33,886 nt of DNA from a virus, in IMG/VR virus record IMGVR_UViG_3300043409_000077, positions 1 through 33,886 of that record; one strand, 5' to 3'. The notes under the pieces were generated by a model. It was not told the origin of the DNA. It saw only the letters and a program-made list of their open reading frames with translations, and ran no database searches. Positions within the stretch are counted from its first letter, which is position 1. Every line of letters starts with the position of its first letter. Positions 9,056-15,183 of the stretch are shown here, piece after piece. Made by a program: the position numbers and the translations under genes.

Positions 9056-9535
9056 GTGGCTCTGTACAAGGAGGCGAAAGCTGCGGGGACAGACCTTTAC
9101 AAGATAACCAAGGAAATATCTGGATTCATTGGACAATTCTTTGATTCGCATGAAGAGATAAAAAAAGAAGTTAAGCGCCAAGAGCTTGACCCACCAAAAA
9201 CCAAGTCAATGAAAGCACAGGCGCTTGAGAATGTGTTTCACCAGATTGAATTAGAACGAGAGTCAGTAGAATTGCGTGAGTTTTTGATCTACCACACAGA
9301 CCCCGCGCTTGGTGCAGTCTGGTCACGGTTTGAAGAAGAATATAAAAAACTGAACGAGGAAAACGAAAAACAGATTGAATTGGAACGTCAAGCGGAGTTA
9401 CAACTCAAATGGCAACGCAAAAGAACAATAAGCAATCTACAAGACAAGGCGTTAATAATCGCAGCAGTTCTGACAGTTACTATATACCTCCACCTAATGC
9501 TGTGGTCGATAAAACAAATGAGCATGGACAAGTAG
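9056..9535 (+). CDS. Membrane-anchored protein with C-terminal transmembrane segment; true start probably upstream
   Basis: From GTG 9056 the product is 159 residues: a long charged helical region (FFDSHEEIKKEVKRQELDP and EEYKKLNEENEKQIELERQ) and a membrane segment near residues 137-153 (ALIIAAVLTVTIYLHLML). The frame is open upstream to 8996 and encodes a hydrophobic stretch reading IEPITLALAAIAGIKQS. I recall this kind of N-terminus (MIEPI.LALAA) in related phage proteins. There is no ATG, GTG or TTG in that part; ATT at 9005 is the candidate non-canonical start. GTG 9056 has no good ribosome binding site. Its 3' end overlaps the next gene by 127 nt. It is probably part of the lysis cassette. 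Confidence 0.7.
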   Translation: MALYKEAKAAGTDLYKITKEISGFIGQFFDSHEEIKKEVKRQELDPPKTKSMKAQALENVFHQIELERESVELREFLIYHTDPALGAVWSRFEEEYKKLNEENEKQIELERQAELQLKWQRKRTISNLQDKALIIAAVLTVTIYLHLMLWSIKQMSMDK

Positions 9536-9693
9536 TTTTTTTAATTTGTTTGGTTGTGATAATGTTAATTTTGCCGCTGTTTTTGTATTTGATGGCATCA
9601 ATGTATTTTGATATGCTTGTTGTTCAGCAAGAAAACAAACAACAGCAGGCAATTATTCGCCGCCTTATCATTGAATTGGAGAAAAAGAAATGA
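9409..9693 (+). CDS. Small single-pass membrane protein in overlapping frame
   Basis: The product has 94 residues: a polar Asn/Ser/Gln-rich N-terminus, one strong transmembrane segment about residues 42-63 (VVFLICLVVIMLILPLFLYL) and a charged C-terminal helix (QQENKQQQAIIRRLIIELEK). It overlaps the previous gene by 127 nt in another frame, so the same DNA encodes that protein's membrane anchor and this protein's polar N-terminus. GGAG at 9394-9397 lies 11 nt before ATG 9409. The 3' end overlaps the next start as ATGA. The nested arrangement recalls overlapping spanin genes, but there is no lipobox, so spanin identity is not claimed. Confidence 0.72.
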   Translation: MATQKNNKQSTRQGVNNRSSSDSYYIPPPNAVVDKTNEHGQVVFLICLVVIMLILPLFLYLMASMYFDMLVVQQENKQQQAIIRRLIIELEKKK

Positions 9694-10037
9694 GTGACGA
9701 AAAAATCCAAGCAATGGAAACTAAAAGCGCATTGTTTGAAAAAATCACATTTGCCTTGTTACCCTTATTGTTTTCTTGCGTTGTCTACCTCATGTCTGCG
9801 CTGTCTAATTTGTCCCATGAAGTCACCATCCTCAACAGCAAAATAAGTTTGGTGGTTACCTCAGACAACAAGCAAGCCAGCAACACGGGCGCTGAGTTGG
9901 CAAGGGAGAAGTTGCGTCAGGACTTGGAAAAAGAAATCCAAAAGAACCGTGACGACATTCAAGTCAATCGTTTGCACATAGCCATATTGGAAGACAGGGC
10001 TGGAATGAAGACCACATTTAAGAAGGAAGATAAATGA
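9690..10037 (+). CDS. Membrane protein with N-terminal anchor and coiled coil, spanin-like topology
   Basis: The product has 115 residues. A transmembrane segment at about 20-41 (ITFALLPLLFSCVVYLMSAL) is followed by a coiled-coil-like region (LREKL-type heptads around residues 70-105: AREKLRQDLEKEIQKNRDD). This is the topology of inner-membrane spanins (Rz), which span the periplasm. No outer-membrane lipoprotein partner is encoded next to it; the only small lipoprotein in the window is on the opposite strand at 14190-14423. GGAG lies 8 nt upstream, with ATGA overlaps on both sides. It could alternatively be a holin regulator. Confidence 0.72.
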   Translation: MSDEKIQAMETKSALFEKITFALLPLLFSCVVYLMSALSNLSHEVTILNSKISLVVTSDNKQASNTGAELAREKLRQDLEKEIQKNRDDIQVNRLHIAILEDRAGMKTTFKKEDK

Positions 10038-10546
10038 TCCCAATAGTTGCATCCCTACTTGGTAGCCTTGCCCAAAACGGGTTAGGGCTTCTGTCCTCTG
10101 CTATCCAAGCCAAAGGCAAAGAGGTAGTCGAGAACACGCTTGGCGTAAAGATTCCTGATAACCCTTCCCCCGAAGACGTTAGCAAGCTACGCCAGCTTCA
10201 GTTTGAACACGAAGAGCGTTTGTTGGAGTTGGGCATTGAGAAGGCCAAGATGGAGTTGGCCGAGCTTGACCTGTTGGCCAAGGCCGCGCAAAACGATGCA
10301 GACAACATCACAGACCGCTGGAATGCGGATATGGCATCTGACTCTTGGCTGTCCAAGAACATACGCCCTATATGCCTTATGGCAATTTTGTTGGCTTATT
10401 TTATTTTTACAACCATGTCGGCTTTTGGGTACAACGCTAACGAGGGGTACGTTAATTTGCTGGCTGGCTGGGGTCAGTTAGTGATGGGCGCATATTTCGC
10501 TGGCAGAACGGCTGAGAAGATTATGGAAATGAGGGGCAAGAAATGA
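10034..10546 (+). CDS. GTA-type 3TM holin
   Basis: The product has 170 residues. The C-terminal half matches the GTA_holin_3TM family as I know it: WNADMASDSWLSKNIRP leading into a membrane segment (ICLMAILLAYFIFTTMSAFG), then a second hydrophobic region (YVNLLAGWGQLVMGAYFAG) and a basic end (MRGKK). The N-terminal 30 residues are also weakly hydrophobic (IVASLLGSLAQNGLGLLSSA) and precede an amphipathic helix. Such holins form membrane lesions that let the endolysin reach the wall. AAGGAAG lies just upstream of ATG 10034. The overlap with the endolysin gene (ATGA) supports the functional pairing. Confidence 0.85.
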   Translation: MIPIVASLLGSLAQNGLGLLSSAIQAKGKEVVENTLGVKIPDNPSPEDVSKLRQLQFEHEERLLELGIEKAKMELAELDLLAKAAQNDADNITDRWNADMASDSWLSKNIRPICLMAILLAYFIFTTMSAFGYNANEGYVNLLAGWGQLVMGAYFAGRTAEKIMEMRGKK

Positions 10547-10881
10547 GCCTAAGCACCGAACAAGCCGCATTCCTATTGGATGCCTGCAAACTGATCCAGT
10601 ACGCCACTGAGCAGGGTTTTATGGTTACTGGTGGTGAGCTAACCCGCACACCCGAACAACAGGCCATTTACGTCAAAACAGGGCGTTCTAAGACAATGAA
10701 CAGCATTCACCTAAAACGCTGCGCCATTGATCTAAACTTTTTTAAGGATGGCAAGATTGTCTGGAATAGAAAGATTATTGAGCCGTTGGGCATTTATTGG
10801 GAATCATTACACCCAAAAAATCGGTGGGGCGGTTATTTTTCCAACCTGGTGGACTGCCCACACTTTGAGCGCAACGTCTAA
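10543..10881 (+). CDS. M15-family peptidase endolysin (T5 endolysin / VanY-like)
   Basis: This 112-residue protein carries the Zn-binding pattern of M15 peptidoglycan peptidases: SIHLKRCAIDLN gives H56 and D63 as ligands, and DCPHFE gives H107. GGELTRTPEQQ (residues 30-40) matches the usual conserved segment before the first histidine. It probably cleaves the peptide stem of peptidoglycan (L-Ala-D-Glu or similar bond). Length is somewhat shorter than T5 endolysin (about 137 residues). No signal peptide is present, so release depends on the holin encoded upstream. The GAGGGG ribosome binding site is 5-6 nt before ATG. Its stop overlaps the convergent stop of the minus-strand gene at 10878. Confidence 0.88.
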   Translation: MSLSTEQAAFLLDACKLIQYATEQGFMVTGGELTRTPEQQAIYVKTGRSKTMNSIHLKRCAIDLNFFKDGKIVWNRKIIEPLGIYWESLHPKNRWGGYFSNLVDCPHFERNV

Positions 10882-10973
10882 TCTGCAAAGATGTAAAGCA
10901 GCAGGACAACCCCGCCAATGCCAATAAATGCGCCGACCGCCATGACCAAAATGGTAATGATTACTTCTCCCAT
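10878..10973 (-). CDS. Tiny membrane protein (31 aa)
   Basis: On the minus strand the frame reads MGEVIITILVMAVGAFIG and continues to a stop at 10878. Nearly the whole 31-residue product is one hydrophobic helix ending YIFAD. It starts 13 nt inside the end of the preceding minus-strand gene, and that gene's 3' end does not supply a strong ribosome binding site. Its stop (TAG) overlaps the stop of the plus-strand endolysin. Such peptides are common at the end of phage early operons, but short hydrophobic frames also occur by chance. Confidence 0.5.
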   Translation of the reverse strand: MGEVIITILVMAVGAFIGIGGVVLLLYIFAD

Positions 10974-11140
10974 CGTTTGCACAGCTCCTTTACGGCTTTG
11001 GTCTTGCGGGGCTTTTTACAGACTTTGCTGACAGACTTGTATTTGGCTTTATACATCAAATCAGCCACGGTCGGCGGCTTTGGCGGTGTTAAGCAGACCG
11101 CCATTGCCACAAACAAAACAATCCAGCTAATCATTTTCAT
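10961..11140 (-). CDS. Small secreted or membrane-anchored basic protein
   Basis: The product has 59 residues from ATG 11140 (MKMISWIVLFVAMAVCLTPP). It has an N-terminal hydrophobic segment that could be a signal peptide or anchor, then a lysine-rich tail with two further cysteines (VSKVCKKPRK and KELCKRWEK). The MAVC sequence does not fit a lipobox well. The start lies 14 nt inside the upstream gene and has no clear ribosome binding site, so reinitiation is likely. The longer in-frame start at 11191 would add residues without signal character. Function is unknown. Confidence 0.6.
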   Translation of the reverse strand: MKMISWIVLFVAMAVCLTPPKPPTVADLMYKAKYKSVSKVCKKPRKTKAVKELCKRWEK

Positions 11141-11753
11141 TGATTGAATAAAACCAATCGTCCCCTGCTGTCCACTTGCGTGTCCCATCAACTGAGTAAA
11201 TGGTTTGCGCTGCTTGGAAATCAGGAAATTTGACCTGCTGGATCAGGCTTTGGTCATACCACAAACATCGATTGTTGGGCTGGGCGGCAAACTGACCATT
11301 GTCTAGGCGTATGAAATTAAAAGACTTGTGTTCCTCGGCGGTCTCAGTAAAGCCGGTGTCAAGGTCTTGCCCATCAGCACAAAAGTCCACGGTGAACATA
11401 TAAGTCCCAAAGTGCCACTGCTTGTCCTTGCCAAGAAACTTAACGCCCAGATTACGCAGGCCAATCTTTTCAACGATGGTAAACCTGTAACCCATGCAGT
11501 CCCACAATTGCAAAATGTCCACAGGCAGGTCACTAGCGCCCTCTTTCCACACATAAGCGTGAATGGGCAGCTTGTCGTATAAAGCACCGTATTCGGTCAG
11601 TAGCGACTCAATCCTAAACACTTGGCCTCTGATAGCTTTAAGACTGACCCACACGCAAGGCACAAGCTCGCCATGCCCTTTGGTGTGGTTGTATAGAAAC
11701 TCGGCCTTAATAAAGCACTGTAAGGGCGGCAATGATGCAACAAGGTAGCTCAT
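11127..11753 (-). CDS. Conserved-looking phage protein of unknown function (208 aa)
   Basis: The product is a mixed alpha/beta protein beginning MSYLVASLPPLQCFIKAEFL, rich in aromatic residues (LQLWDCMGYRF, KDKQWHFGTYMFTVDF, WTAGDDWFYSINEND). No transmembrane segment, metal cluster or known catalytic motif could be identified. It is translationally coupled with the upstream zinc-ribbon gene, overlapping its stop by 4 nt. I have an impression that similar proteins occur in freshwater phage early operons but cannot name a family. A DNA-metabolism or host-takeover role is possible from context only. Confidence 0.75.
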   Translation of the reverse strand: MSYLVASLPPLQCFIKAEFLYNHTKGHGELVPCVWVSLKAIRGQVFRIESLLTEYGALYDKLPIHAYVWKEGASDLPVDILQLWDCMGYRFTIVEKIGLRNLGVKFLGKDKQWHFGTYMFTVDFCADGQDLDTGFTETAEEHKSFNFIRLDNGQFAAQPNNRCLWYDQSLIQQVKFPDFQAAQTIYSVDGTRKWTAGDDWFYSINEND

Positions 11754-12022
11754 GCTTGCTTCTCCTCGGCGTAGCCGTTCTTTTGCTTGAGTTTGGCTTC
11801 AATGGCTTGGTAAAGTTCATACGACATTCCGTATGGCAAAACTCCGCATTTAATAAGTTCGATTCGTGTCAGCCCTACCCATGTGCGCTGTGGTGTGGTG
11901 TAGTTCTGCCCACAGTTGTGGCATTGCACAACGCCGTTAAGTGGATTCCATTTGACTGCACTTGCATCCGTGTAACCACAACAAGGCAACGCCACAGGCT
12001 CTTGTTTCAATACTTCAATCAT
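11750..12022 (-). CDS. Small zinc-ribbon protein
   Basis: The product has 90 residues from ATG 12022 (MIEVLKQEPVALPCCGYTDA). Paired cysteines near residues 14-15 and CHNCG near 34-37 form a likely four-cysteine zinc ribbon, followed by a helical C-terminal half. GGAG at 12029-12032 is 6 nt upstream and decides this start over the longer frame from 12055, whose N-terminus would run into the previous gene. A nucleic-acid or protein-binding role is likely; nothing more specific is visible. It overlaps both neighbours by 4 nt. Confidence 0.72.
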   Translation of the reverse strand: MIEVLKQEPVALPCCGYTDASAVKWNPLNGVVQCHNCGQNYTTPQRTWVGLTRIELIKCGVLPYGMSYELYQAIEAKLKQKNGYAEEKQA

Positions 12023-12321
12023 ATTAACTCCCGCTGAACAGGCACAAACCGCCATTCACGCTCTGCCCTGCCTGACTTAGACTTGGTGTTATTGCCGGTT
12101 AATTCCACAATGCCTAGTTTGGCAAGCTCAGGTAACCGCCTGGCTACCTGATTACCATCCAATCCGGTCAGCTCTGCAATACCGTCTTTGCCCCGAGCGC
12201 CAAAGCGCTGAAGACAATCCACGATCTGGTCAAAGTGTTGACTAACAAAGCTAACTTGGTCGGCTGCGGCATGGCTAGTCACTGGGTCAAGTGACCGTGC
12301 GCGTTTAAAAAGGTATGTCAT
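12019..12321 (-). CDS. Winged-helix DNA-binding protein
   Basis: The product has 100 residues from ATG 12321 (MTYLFKRARSLDPVTSHAAA). Residues about 30-80 read as a winged helix: IVDCLQRFGARGKDGIAELT, then GLDGNQVARRLPELAKLG as the recognition region and IVELTGNNT..SGRAEREWRF as the wing. The pattern resembles MarR-like regulators and phage replication-region wHTH proteins. AAGGA lies about 9 nt upstream. The longer frame from 12384 would overlap the upstream gene substantially and is not preferred. It may regulate the early operon or act in replication. Confidence 0.72.
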   Translation of the reverse strand: MTYLFKRARSLDPVTSHAAADQVSFVSQHFDQIVDCLQRFGARGKDGIAELTGLDGNQVARRLPELAKLGIVELTGNNTKSKSGRAEREWRFVPVQRELI

Positions 12322-12532
12322 CTCGGCTTTCCTTATTTGTCTTTTCCTCCAAGTCATAGCAATTTGCCCATCCTGTCCAGCCACCGTCTGCCAAAGGTAT
12401 GGTGTCTAACTTAATTTTAAAATTTTCACCATCTTCAAACAAACTGCCAATGGTCTGATAGCGTTTCTTTTCTACGCCCTCGCGGTTGGTGTATGTGCCG
12501 GTAACGACAACGATGTTTTTAATTTTCTTCAT
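12305..12532 (-). CDS. Small beta-rich protein of unknown function
   Basis: The product has 75 residues: KNIVVVTGTYTNREGVEKKR, then YQTIGSLFEDGENFKIKLD and ADGGWTGWANCYD, with an acidic end. The strand pattern (GTY.N.EG..K.RY..IG) resembles small proteins encoded next to single-strand annealing genes in phages; an OB-like ssDNA-binding role is conceivable but not shown. The ATG overlaps the upstream stop (ATGA), and no Shine-Dalgarno sequence precedes it, so translation is probably coupled to the exonuclease gene. Confidence 0.68.
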   Translation of the reverse strand: MKKIKNIVVVTGTYTNREGVEKKRYQTIGSLFEDGENFKIKLDTIPLADGGWTGWANCYDLEEKTNKESRDDIPF

Positions 12533-13143
12533 GGGAGGCTTTCAAGTTGTTGGATTTTTAGGTCTACGTCACCCAAGAATTGGATAACTGAATTCTCAAG
12601 CAGATTAACCATTTCGGGGTCATAGTTGATGCGCTTAATGAATAGCTGATGTCTTTCTGGAAGACGTGGATCAAATGAAACAAAGTCTGCCCAAGGGCGG
12701 TCGGCACAAGCCATTTGCCACATCATTTGCGTTATGTATTTGGCTGGCACAGTCCGACTTAAAAGCGTGTCAATGTGGGTTGCGGTGTTTGGGCATTTGA
12801 TCTCCACCATCCCCTCATTAGCCAAACCGTCTGGGGACGCGCCAGACATGGAAATCCAAGGGTGGTCAATAAACCCCACCTCTGTTACCAAGATGTCCAT
12901 TCTGCTTTCATAAGCCGCCCGTGCGTAAGGCTCAGTCTCCGTCCCGTGAAGCATGGCTGAATTGCTGTAGGACTCGGCAGGTTTGCCGGTCATGCGCTCA
13001 CAGACAAGCTGGGCAAGGTAGTTCTCGCGGCTAGCACTTGCACCTGATTTGGTCTTGGCAATGATGTCTGCCACACGGCTGGCGGTGACCTTGCCGACCC
13101 TTAATTGATGCCAAGCCTCGCTACGCTGGATTATTTCAGTCAT
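12529..13143 (-). CDS. YqaJ-type / lambda exonuclease-like recombination nuclease
   Basis: The product has 204 residues. Start SEAWHQLRVGKVTASRV and NYLAQLVCERMTG match the YqaJ viral recombinase family. The PD-(D/E)XK core is visible: HGTETEPYAR (E71), GASPDGL (D105) and GMVEIKCP (E114, K116). It is expected to degrade one strand of dsDNA 5' to 3', making ssDNA for the ERF annealing protein encoded at 13578-14180. Length is normal for the family. The GGAG ribosome binding site lies about 7 nt upstream. It overlaps neighbours at both ends, as expected for a single polycistronic early operon. Confidence 0.9.
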   Translation of the reverse strand: MTEIIQRSEAWHQLRVGKVTASRVADIIAKTKSGASASRENYLAQLVCERMTGKPAESYSNSAMLHGTETEPYARAAYESRMDILVTEVGFIDHPWISMSGASPDGLANEGMVEIKCPNTATHIDTLLSRTVPAKYITQMMWQMACADRPWADFVSFDPRLPERHQLFIKRINYDPEMVNLLENSVIQFLGDVDLKIQQLESLP

Positions 13144-13345
13144 TTGTAATCTCCAAGTTTTGTTTTAAAAGAATAAATGTTGCCAAGTCAATCTGGCTGG
13201 CGGCTTTATAGGCACGTTTACGCATATCAACGGTATTTCTGAAAACAGCCTCATCTGTGGTTGAAGAATTCAAATGAAACTGCAATAACTCATCAATTGC
13301 TTGTTTTGCCAGCAATAGCGTGTCAAGGGATATTTCGTGTTTCAT
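13136..13345 (-). CDS. Unknown small helical protein
   Basis: The product has 69 residues, all helical in appearance (TLLLAKQAIDELLQFHLN and MRKRAYKAASQIDLATFILL). No motif or membrane segment is recognised. GAGGG lies a few bases upstream of the ATG, and the gene overlaps the preceding one by 4 nt and the exonuclease gene by 8 nt. Its position between the annealing protein and the exonuclease suggests a role in recombination or its control, but this is only context. Confidence 0.65.
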   Translation of the reverse strand: MKHEISLDTLLLAKQAIDELLQFHLNSSTTDEAVFRNTVDMRKRAYKAASQIDLATFILLKQNLEITND

Positions 13346-13581
13346 TCTTCCCTCGCTTTTAACATTGCGTCTGCCAACGCGTAGGCTTGCTCTGCCACCA
13401 ATTCCGGTGTGTTTCCATCTGACATACTTTTAAATATGTGGCCTGATTTCACAAAAGATGCCGCAAAATAATCACGCAGACTGATGTCCTTGCTGTACTC
13501 AGTAACCGTAGGAGGTTGAATGCCTTGATATCTTTTTGTTGAAAATGGTGATTGGTTGGTTGGTTTGTTAAATTCATTCAC
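13342..13581 (-). CDS. Small phage protein with RDYFAA / ADAMLKARE pattern
   Basis: The product has 79 residues. The core ISLRDYFAASFVKSG and C-terminal AEQAYALADAMLKAREE match a pattern I know from many small prophage and phage proteins of unknown function encoded in recombination or early regions. The N-terminal 30 residues are polar and probably disordered. The start ATG overlaps the end of the ERF gene by 4 nt. No Shine-Dalgarno sequence is found at ideal distance, so coupling is likely. Confidence 0.72.
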   Translation of the reverse strand: MNEFNKPTNQSPFSTKRYQGIQPPTVTEYSKDISLRDYFAASFVKSGHIFKSMSDGNTPELVAEQAYALADAMLKAREE

Positions 13582-14180
13582 TTAGTTAACTCCTTAGACA
13601 ATGAGGCTTCTAATTGCGCCTTTTTAGCGTCTTTTTTTGTGATGACCTTAGCTTGCCATGCCTGCTCGCCGTTTGTGGCCTTGTACGCCGCCTTATAGGT
13701 TTCTTGAAGCTCTTTAACCGTAGTGACTTCATCCATTGCCGCCATCAGGTCAGCAATTTGGTTTTCATTGACCGTGGACTTGATTTCGGTCTTGCGGCTG
13801 GCGTGGTTGCCATCGTCATCCTCTGGCGCAAGGCCAGTGGCGGCAAGCAAACTGTACCGTCTGGCGTAAGTCAAAGCAGAACCGTAACCCTGTGGGTCTT
13901 GTTTACCGGCTGGGACGTGCAGCATTCCGCATTCCATGACCTCGCCACTTTCGTGGACAAATACGGTCTCCACCATTACGCCATCTTTGCATTCAAAGGT
14001 ACGTTGCATCAAAGCTATGCCATTGGCGTTTAAAGCGTCTACAACAGCCTCAACGCAATTAGCCAGGTCAGCATACTTAGACTTGAAATGCGGGTTTGTG
14101 GACGTTTTAAGCGCAGGGCCAAAGGCACGTTGAGCTTTGACAAATGCCGCGGCGATATTCTTTCCAATTGGTGTTTCCAT
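13578..14180 (-). CDS. erf: ERF-family single-strand DNA annealing protein
   Basis: The product has 200 residues. The N-terminal domain shows the ERF signature: IAAAFVKAQRAFGPALKTST, NPHFKSKYADLANCVEAV, then PQGYGSALTYARRYSLLAAT and GLAPEDDDGNHAS. The C-terminal 60 residues are a charged helical tail. ERF proteins form rings that anneal complementary ssDNA, promoting recombination and circularisation of phage DNA. The partner exonuclease is encoded three genes downstream. GAGGAAA lies just upstream of ATG 14180. The terminally redundant or permuted genome implied by the circular assembly fits a need for such a system. Confidence 0.92.
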   Translation of the reverse strand: METPIGKNIAAAFVKAQRAFGPALKTSTNPHFKSKYADLANCVEAVVDALNANGIALMQRTFECKDGVMVETVFVHESGEVMECGMLHVPAGKQDPQGYGSALTYARRYSLLAATGLAPEDDDGNHASRKTEIKSTVNENQIADLMAAMDEVTTVKELQETYKAAYKATNGEQAWQAKVITKKDAKKAQLEASLSKELTK

Positions 14181-14189
14181 GATTTCCTC

Positions 14190-14423
14190 TTAATAAAATT
14201 TTGGGCCACAGGTTACGTCCACCAGTGTTTCGGCGGTGTAACCATTGATCTTGCGTTTACCGTAAATCGTTATGGCTCTGAGGCCATTCTTTTCGCACTG
14301 CTTGATTGCGTCTATTACCTCATTCCTGCCCATCGGCTGAATGTTTTTGTCCATGATCAGCGTCTGGGCTGTCTCTGGGTCGCTGGCGCAAGCTGCCAGC
14401 AAAAGCAAAAGGATGTAACGCAT
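14190..14423 (-). CDS. Small lipoprotein
   Basis: The product has 77 residues from ATG 14423. The N-terminus MRYILLLLLAAC is a very short signal sequence with a clear lipobox (LAAC, Cys12), so the mature protein should be lipid-anchored. The mature part contains two further cysteines (KQCEKNG and VTCGPKFY). GGAG 6 nt upstream supports ATG 14423 over the in-frame TTG 14435. It lies in an early recombination operon, directly after a 38-residue membrane protein and overlapping its stop. An exclusion, spanin-like or envelope-modifying role can be imagined; none is demonstrated. Confidence 0.75.
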   Translation of the reverse strand: MRYILLLLLAACASDPETAQTLIMDKNIQPMGRNEVIDAIKQCEKNGLRAITIYGKRKINGYTAETLVDVTCGPKFY

Positions 14424-14539
14424 TAGGGTCTCCAAACAAAAAGGTCAAGCAAAACCACCACAATGGCGGCGATTGAAACAATCCACAGGGCAACCTGCGC
14501 CCAATCGGTGGGTTTGATGTATTTTTCTATGTCAAACAT
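14423..14539 (-). CDS. Small membrane protein (38 aa)
   Basis: The minus-strand frame encodes MFDIEKYIKPTDWAQVALW followed by a hydrophobic segment (IVSIAAIVVVLLDLFVW) and ends RP. It has a perfect AAGGAG ribosome binding site 6 nt before the ATG, and its TAA overlaps the ATG of the lipoprotein gene (TAATG). The strong ribosome binding site and tight coupling make it a real gene despite its size. The two may form a membrane-associated pair. Confidence 0.72.
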   Translation of the reverse strand: MFDIEKYIKPTDWAQVALWIVSIAAIVVVLLDLFVWRP

Positions 14540-14548
14540 GGTTACTCC

Positions 14549-14779
14549 TTATACGCACAAAGGTGCAAATTCACGTTCTAGGGCGGCAATAACGGTGGCT
14601 GACAATACGTTGTACAGCTCTGTCGTGCCAAGGTAGGCGTGCCACAGGTTGCCAGTAAAAGGGCAAAAGTAGCAGTCCAGTTCTACGGTTAAATCATCAT
14701 GTTGGATAACAAGGTGCTCTAAGCCTTGGTCAATCATGATGCGAGCGTCTACGGCGGGAAGTGTTGCAATGTGTTTCAT
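14549..14779 (-). CDS. Unknown small protein (76 aa)
   Basis: The product has 76 residues: MKHIATLPAVDARIMIDQG, EHLVIQHDDLTVELDCYFCP and a helical C-terminus (LSATVIAALEREFAPLCV). A CYFCP motif and a C-terminal Cys are the only unusual features; there are too few cysteines for a clear zinc site. AAGGAA lies a few bases upstream of the ATG. No family is recognised. It is the second gene of the minus-strand early operon. Confidence 0.68.
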   Translation of the reverse strand: MKHIATLPAVDARIMIDQGLEHLVIQHDDLTVELDCYFCPFTGNLWHAYLGTTELYNVLSATVIAALEREFAPLCV

Positions 14780-14793
14780 GGATGTTCCTTTAT

Positions 14794-14807
14794 GGGGCTT
14801 GCGCCCC
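14794..14807 (-). other. Intergenic hairpin in the early operon
   Basis: A perfect 5-bp GC stem (GGGGC/GCCCC) with a 4-base loop lies in the 34-nt gap between two minus-strand genes, about 15 nt before the start of the downstream one. It lacks a T-run on either strand, so it is not a terminator. It may be an mRNA processing or stability element or may influence access to the next ribosome binding site. Confidence 0.4.
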
Positions 14808-14813
14808 TGTTAA

Positions 14814-15083
14814 TTAACGATTAACTGTGCCGACCAGCTTGCCGTCCATAATCAAAAATAAAATATGTTTGGCAATGTTTAATGTTTGACGACTGTAGTT
14901 TTGTGCGCCACCAGCAATCAATTCTTGTGCGTCTGACATAAGGCCAGCGACAACCATGTTTGCGCCAGTAAATTTGTAGGTAATAGATTCTTTGACCGAT
15001 TCCACATAAGCATCAATATCAGCGACTCCATACATATTGATATTGCGTTCTTCTTGGGCGGTTGTTTGTGTTGCGTGTGTCAT
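14814..15083 (-). CDS. First gene of the minus-strand early operon, unknown function
   Basis: The product has 89 residues. A polar N-terminus (MTHATQTTAQEERNINMYG) is followed by a helical body (DIDAYVESVKESITYKF, MVVAGLMSDAQELIAGG, RQTLNIAKHILFLIMDG). AAGGAAAC lies upstream of ATG 15083. It is the promoter-proximal gene after the divergent control region, a position often held by regulators or antitermination and anti-host proteins. No DNA-binding motif was recognised, so no function is assigned. Confidence 0.7.
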   Translation of the reverse strand: MTHATQTTAQEERNINMYGVADIDAYVESVKESITYKFTGANMVVAGLMSDAQELIAGGAQNYSRQTLNIAKHILFLIMDGKLVGTVNR

Positions 15084-15129
15084 TTTGTTTCCTTAAAGAC
15101 CCTATGCGAAATTGCTGGGGCATGAATGT

Positions 15130-15151
15130 ATTGTTAAGCTAACTAAACAAT
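15130..15151. promoter_or_regulatory. Palindromic operator-like site O1
   Basis: This 22-bp element has perfect outer half-sites ATTGTT and AACAAT with a 10-bp spacer. It matches the site at 15184-15205 at 18 of 22 positions, and each is close to self-complementary. It lies just downstream of a candidate minus-strand -10 element, where a bound repressor would block initiation of the 15083-to-10878 operon. The obvious candidate ligand is the small HTH protein encoded at 15212. Confidence 0.6.
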
Positions 15152-15152
15152 A

Positions 15153-15160
15153 ATTGTATA
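15153..15160 (-). promoter_or_regulatory. Candidate -10 element of the minus-strand early promoter
   Basis: On the minus strand these bases read TATACAAT, a good -10 box. Transcription would start near 15147, inside operator O1, leaving a leader of about 60 nt before ATG 15083. No convincing -35 hexamer is visible at 16-18 bp, so the promoter may be weak or activated, or the assignment may be slightly off. Confidence 0.45.
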
Positions 15161-15183
15161 GGTGTTTTCCCTAATCTATTTAA

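Noticed and set aside
13578-14180. Possible integrase or attachment site near the recombination genes
   Set aside because: No tyrosine or serine recombinase motifs and no tRNA-like attachment core were found anywhere in the window.
14794-14807. Terminator between early minus-strand genes
   Set aside because: The hairpin is perfect but has no T-run on the minus strand, so it is listed only as a hairpin.
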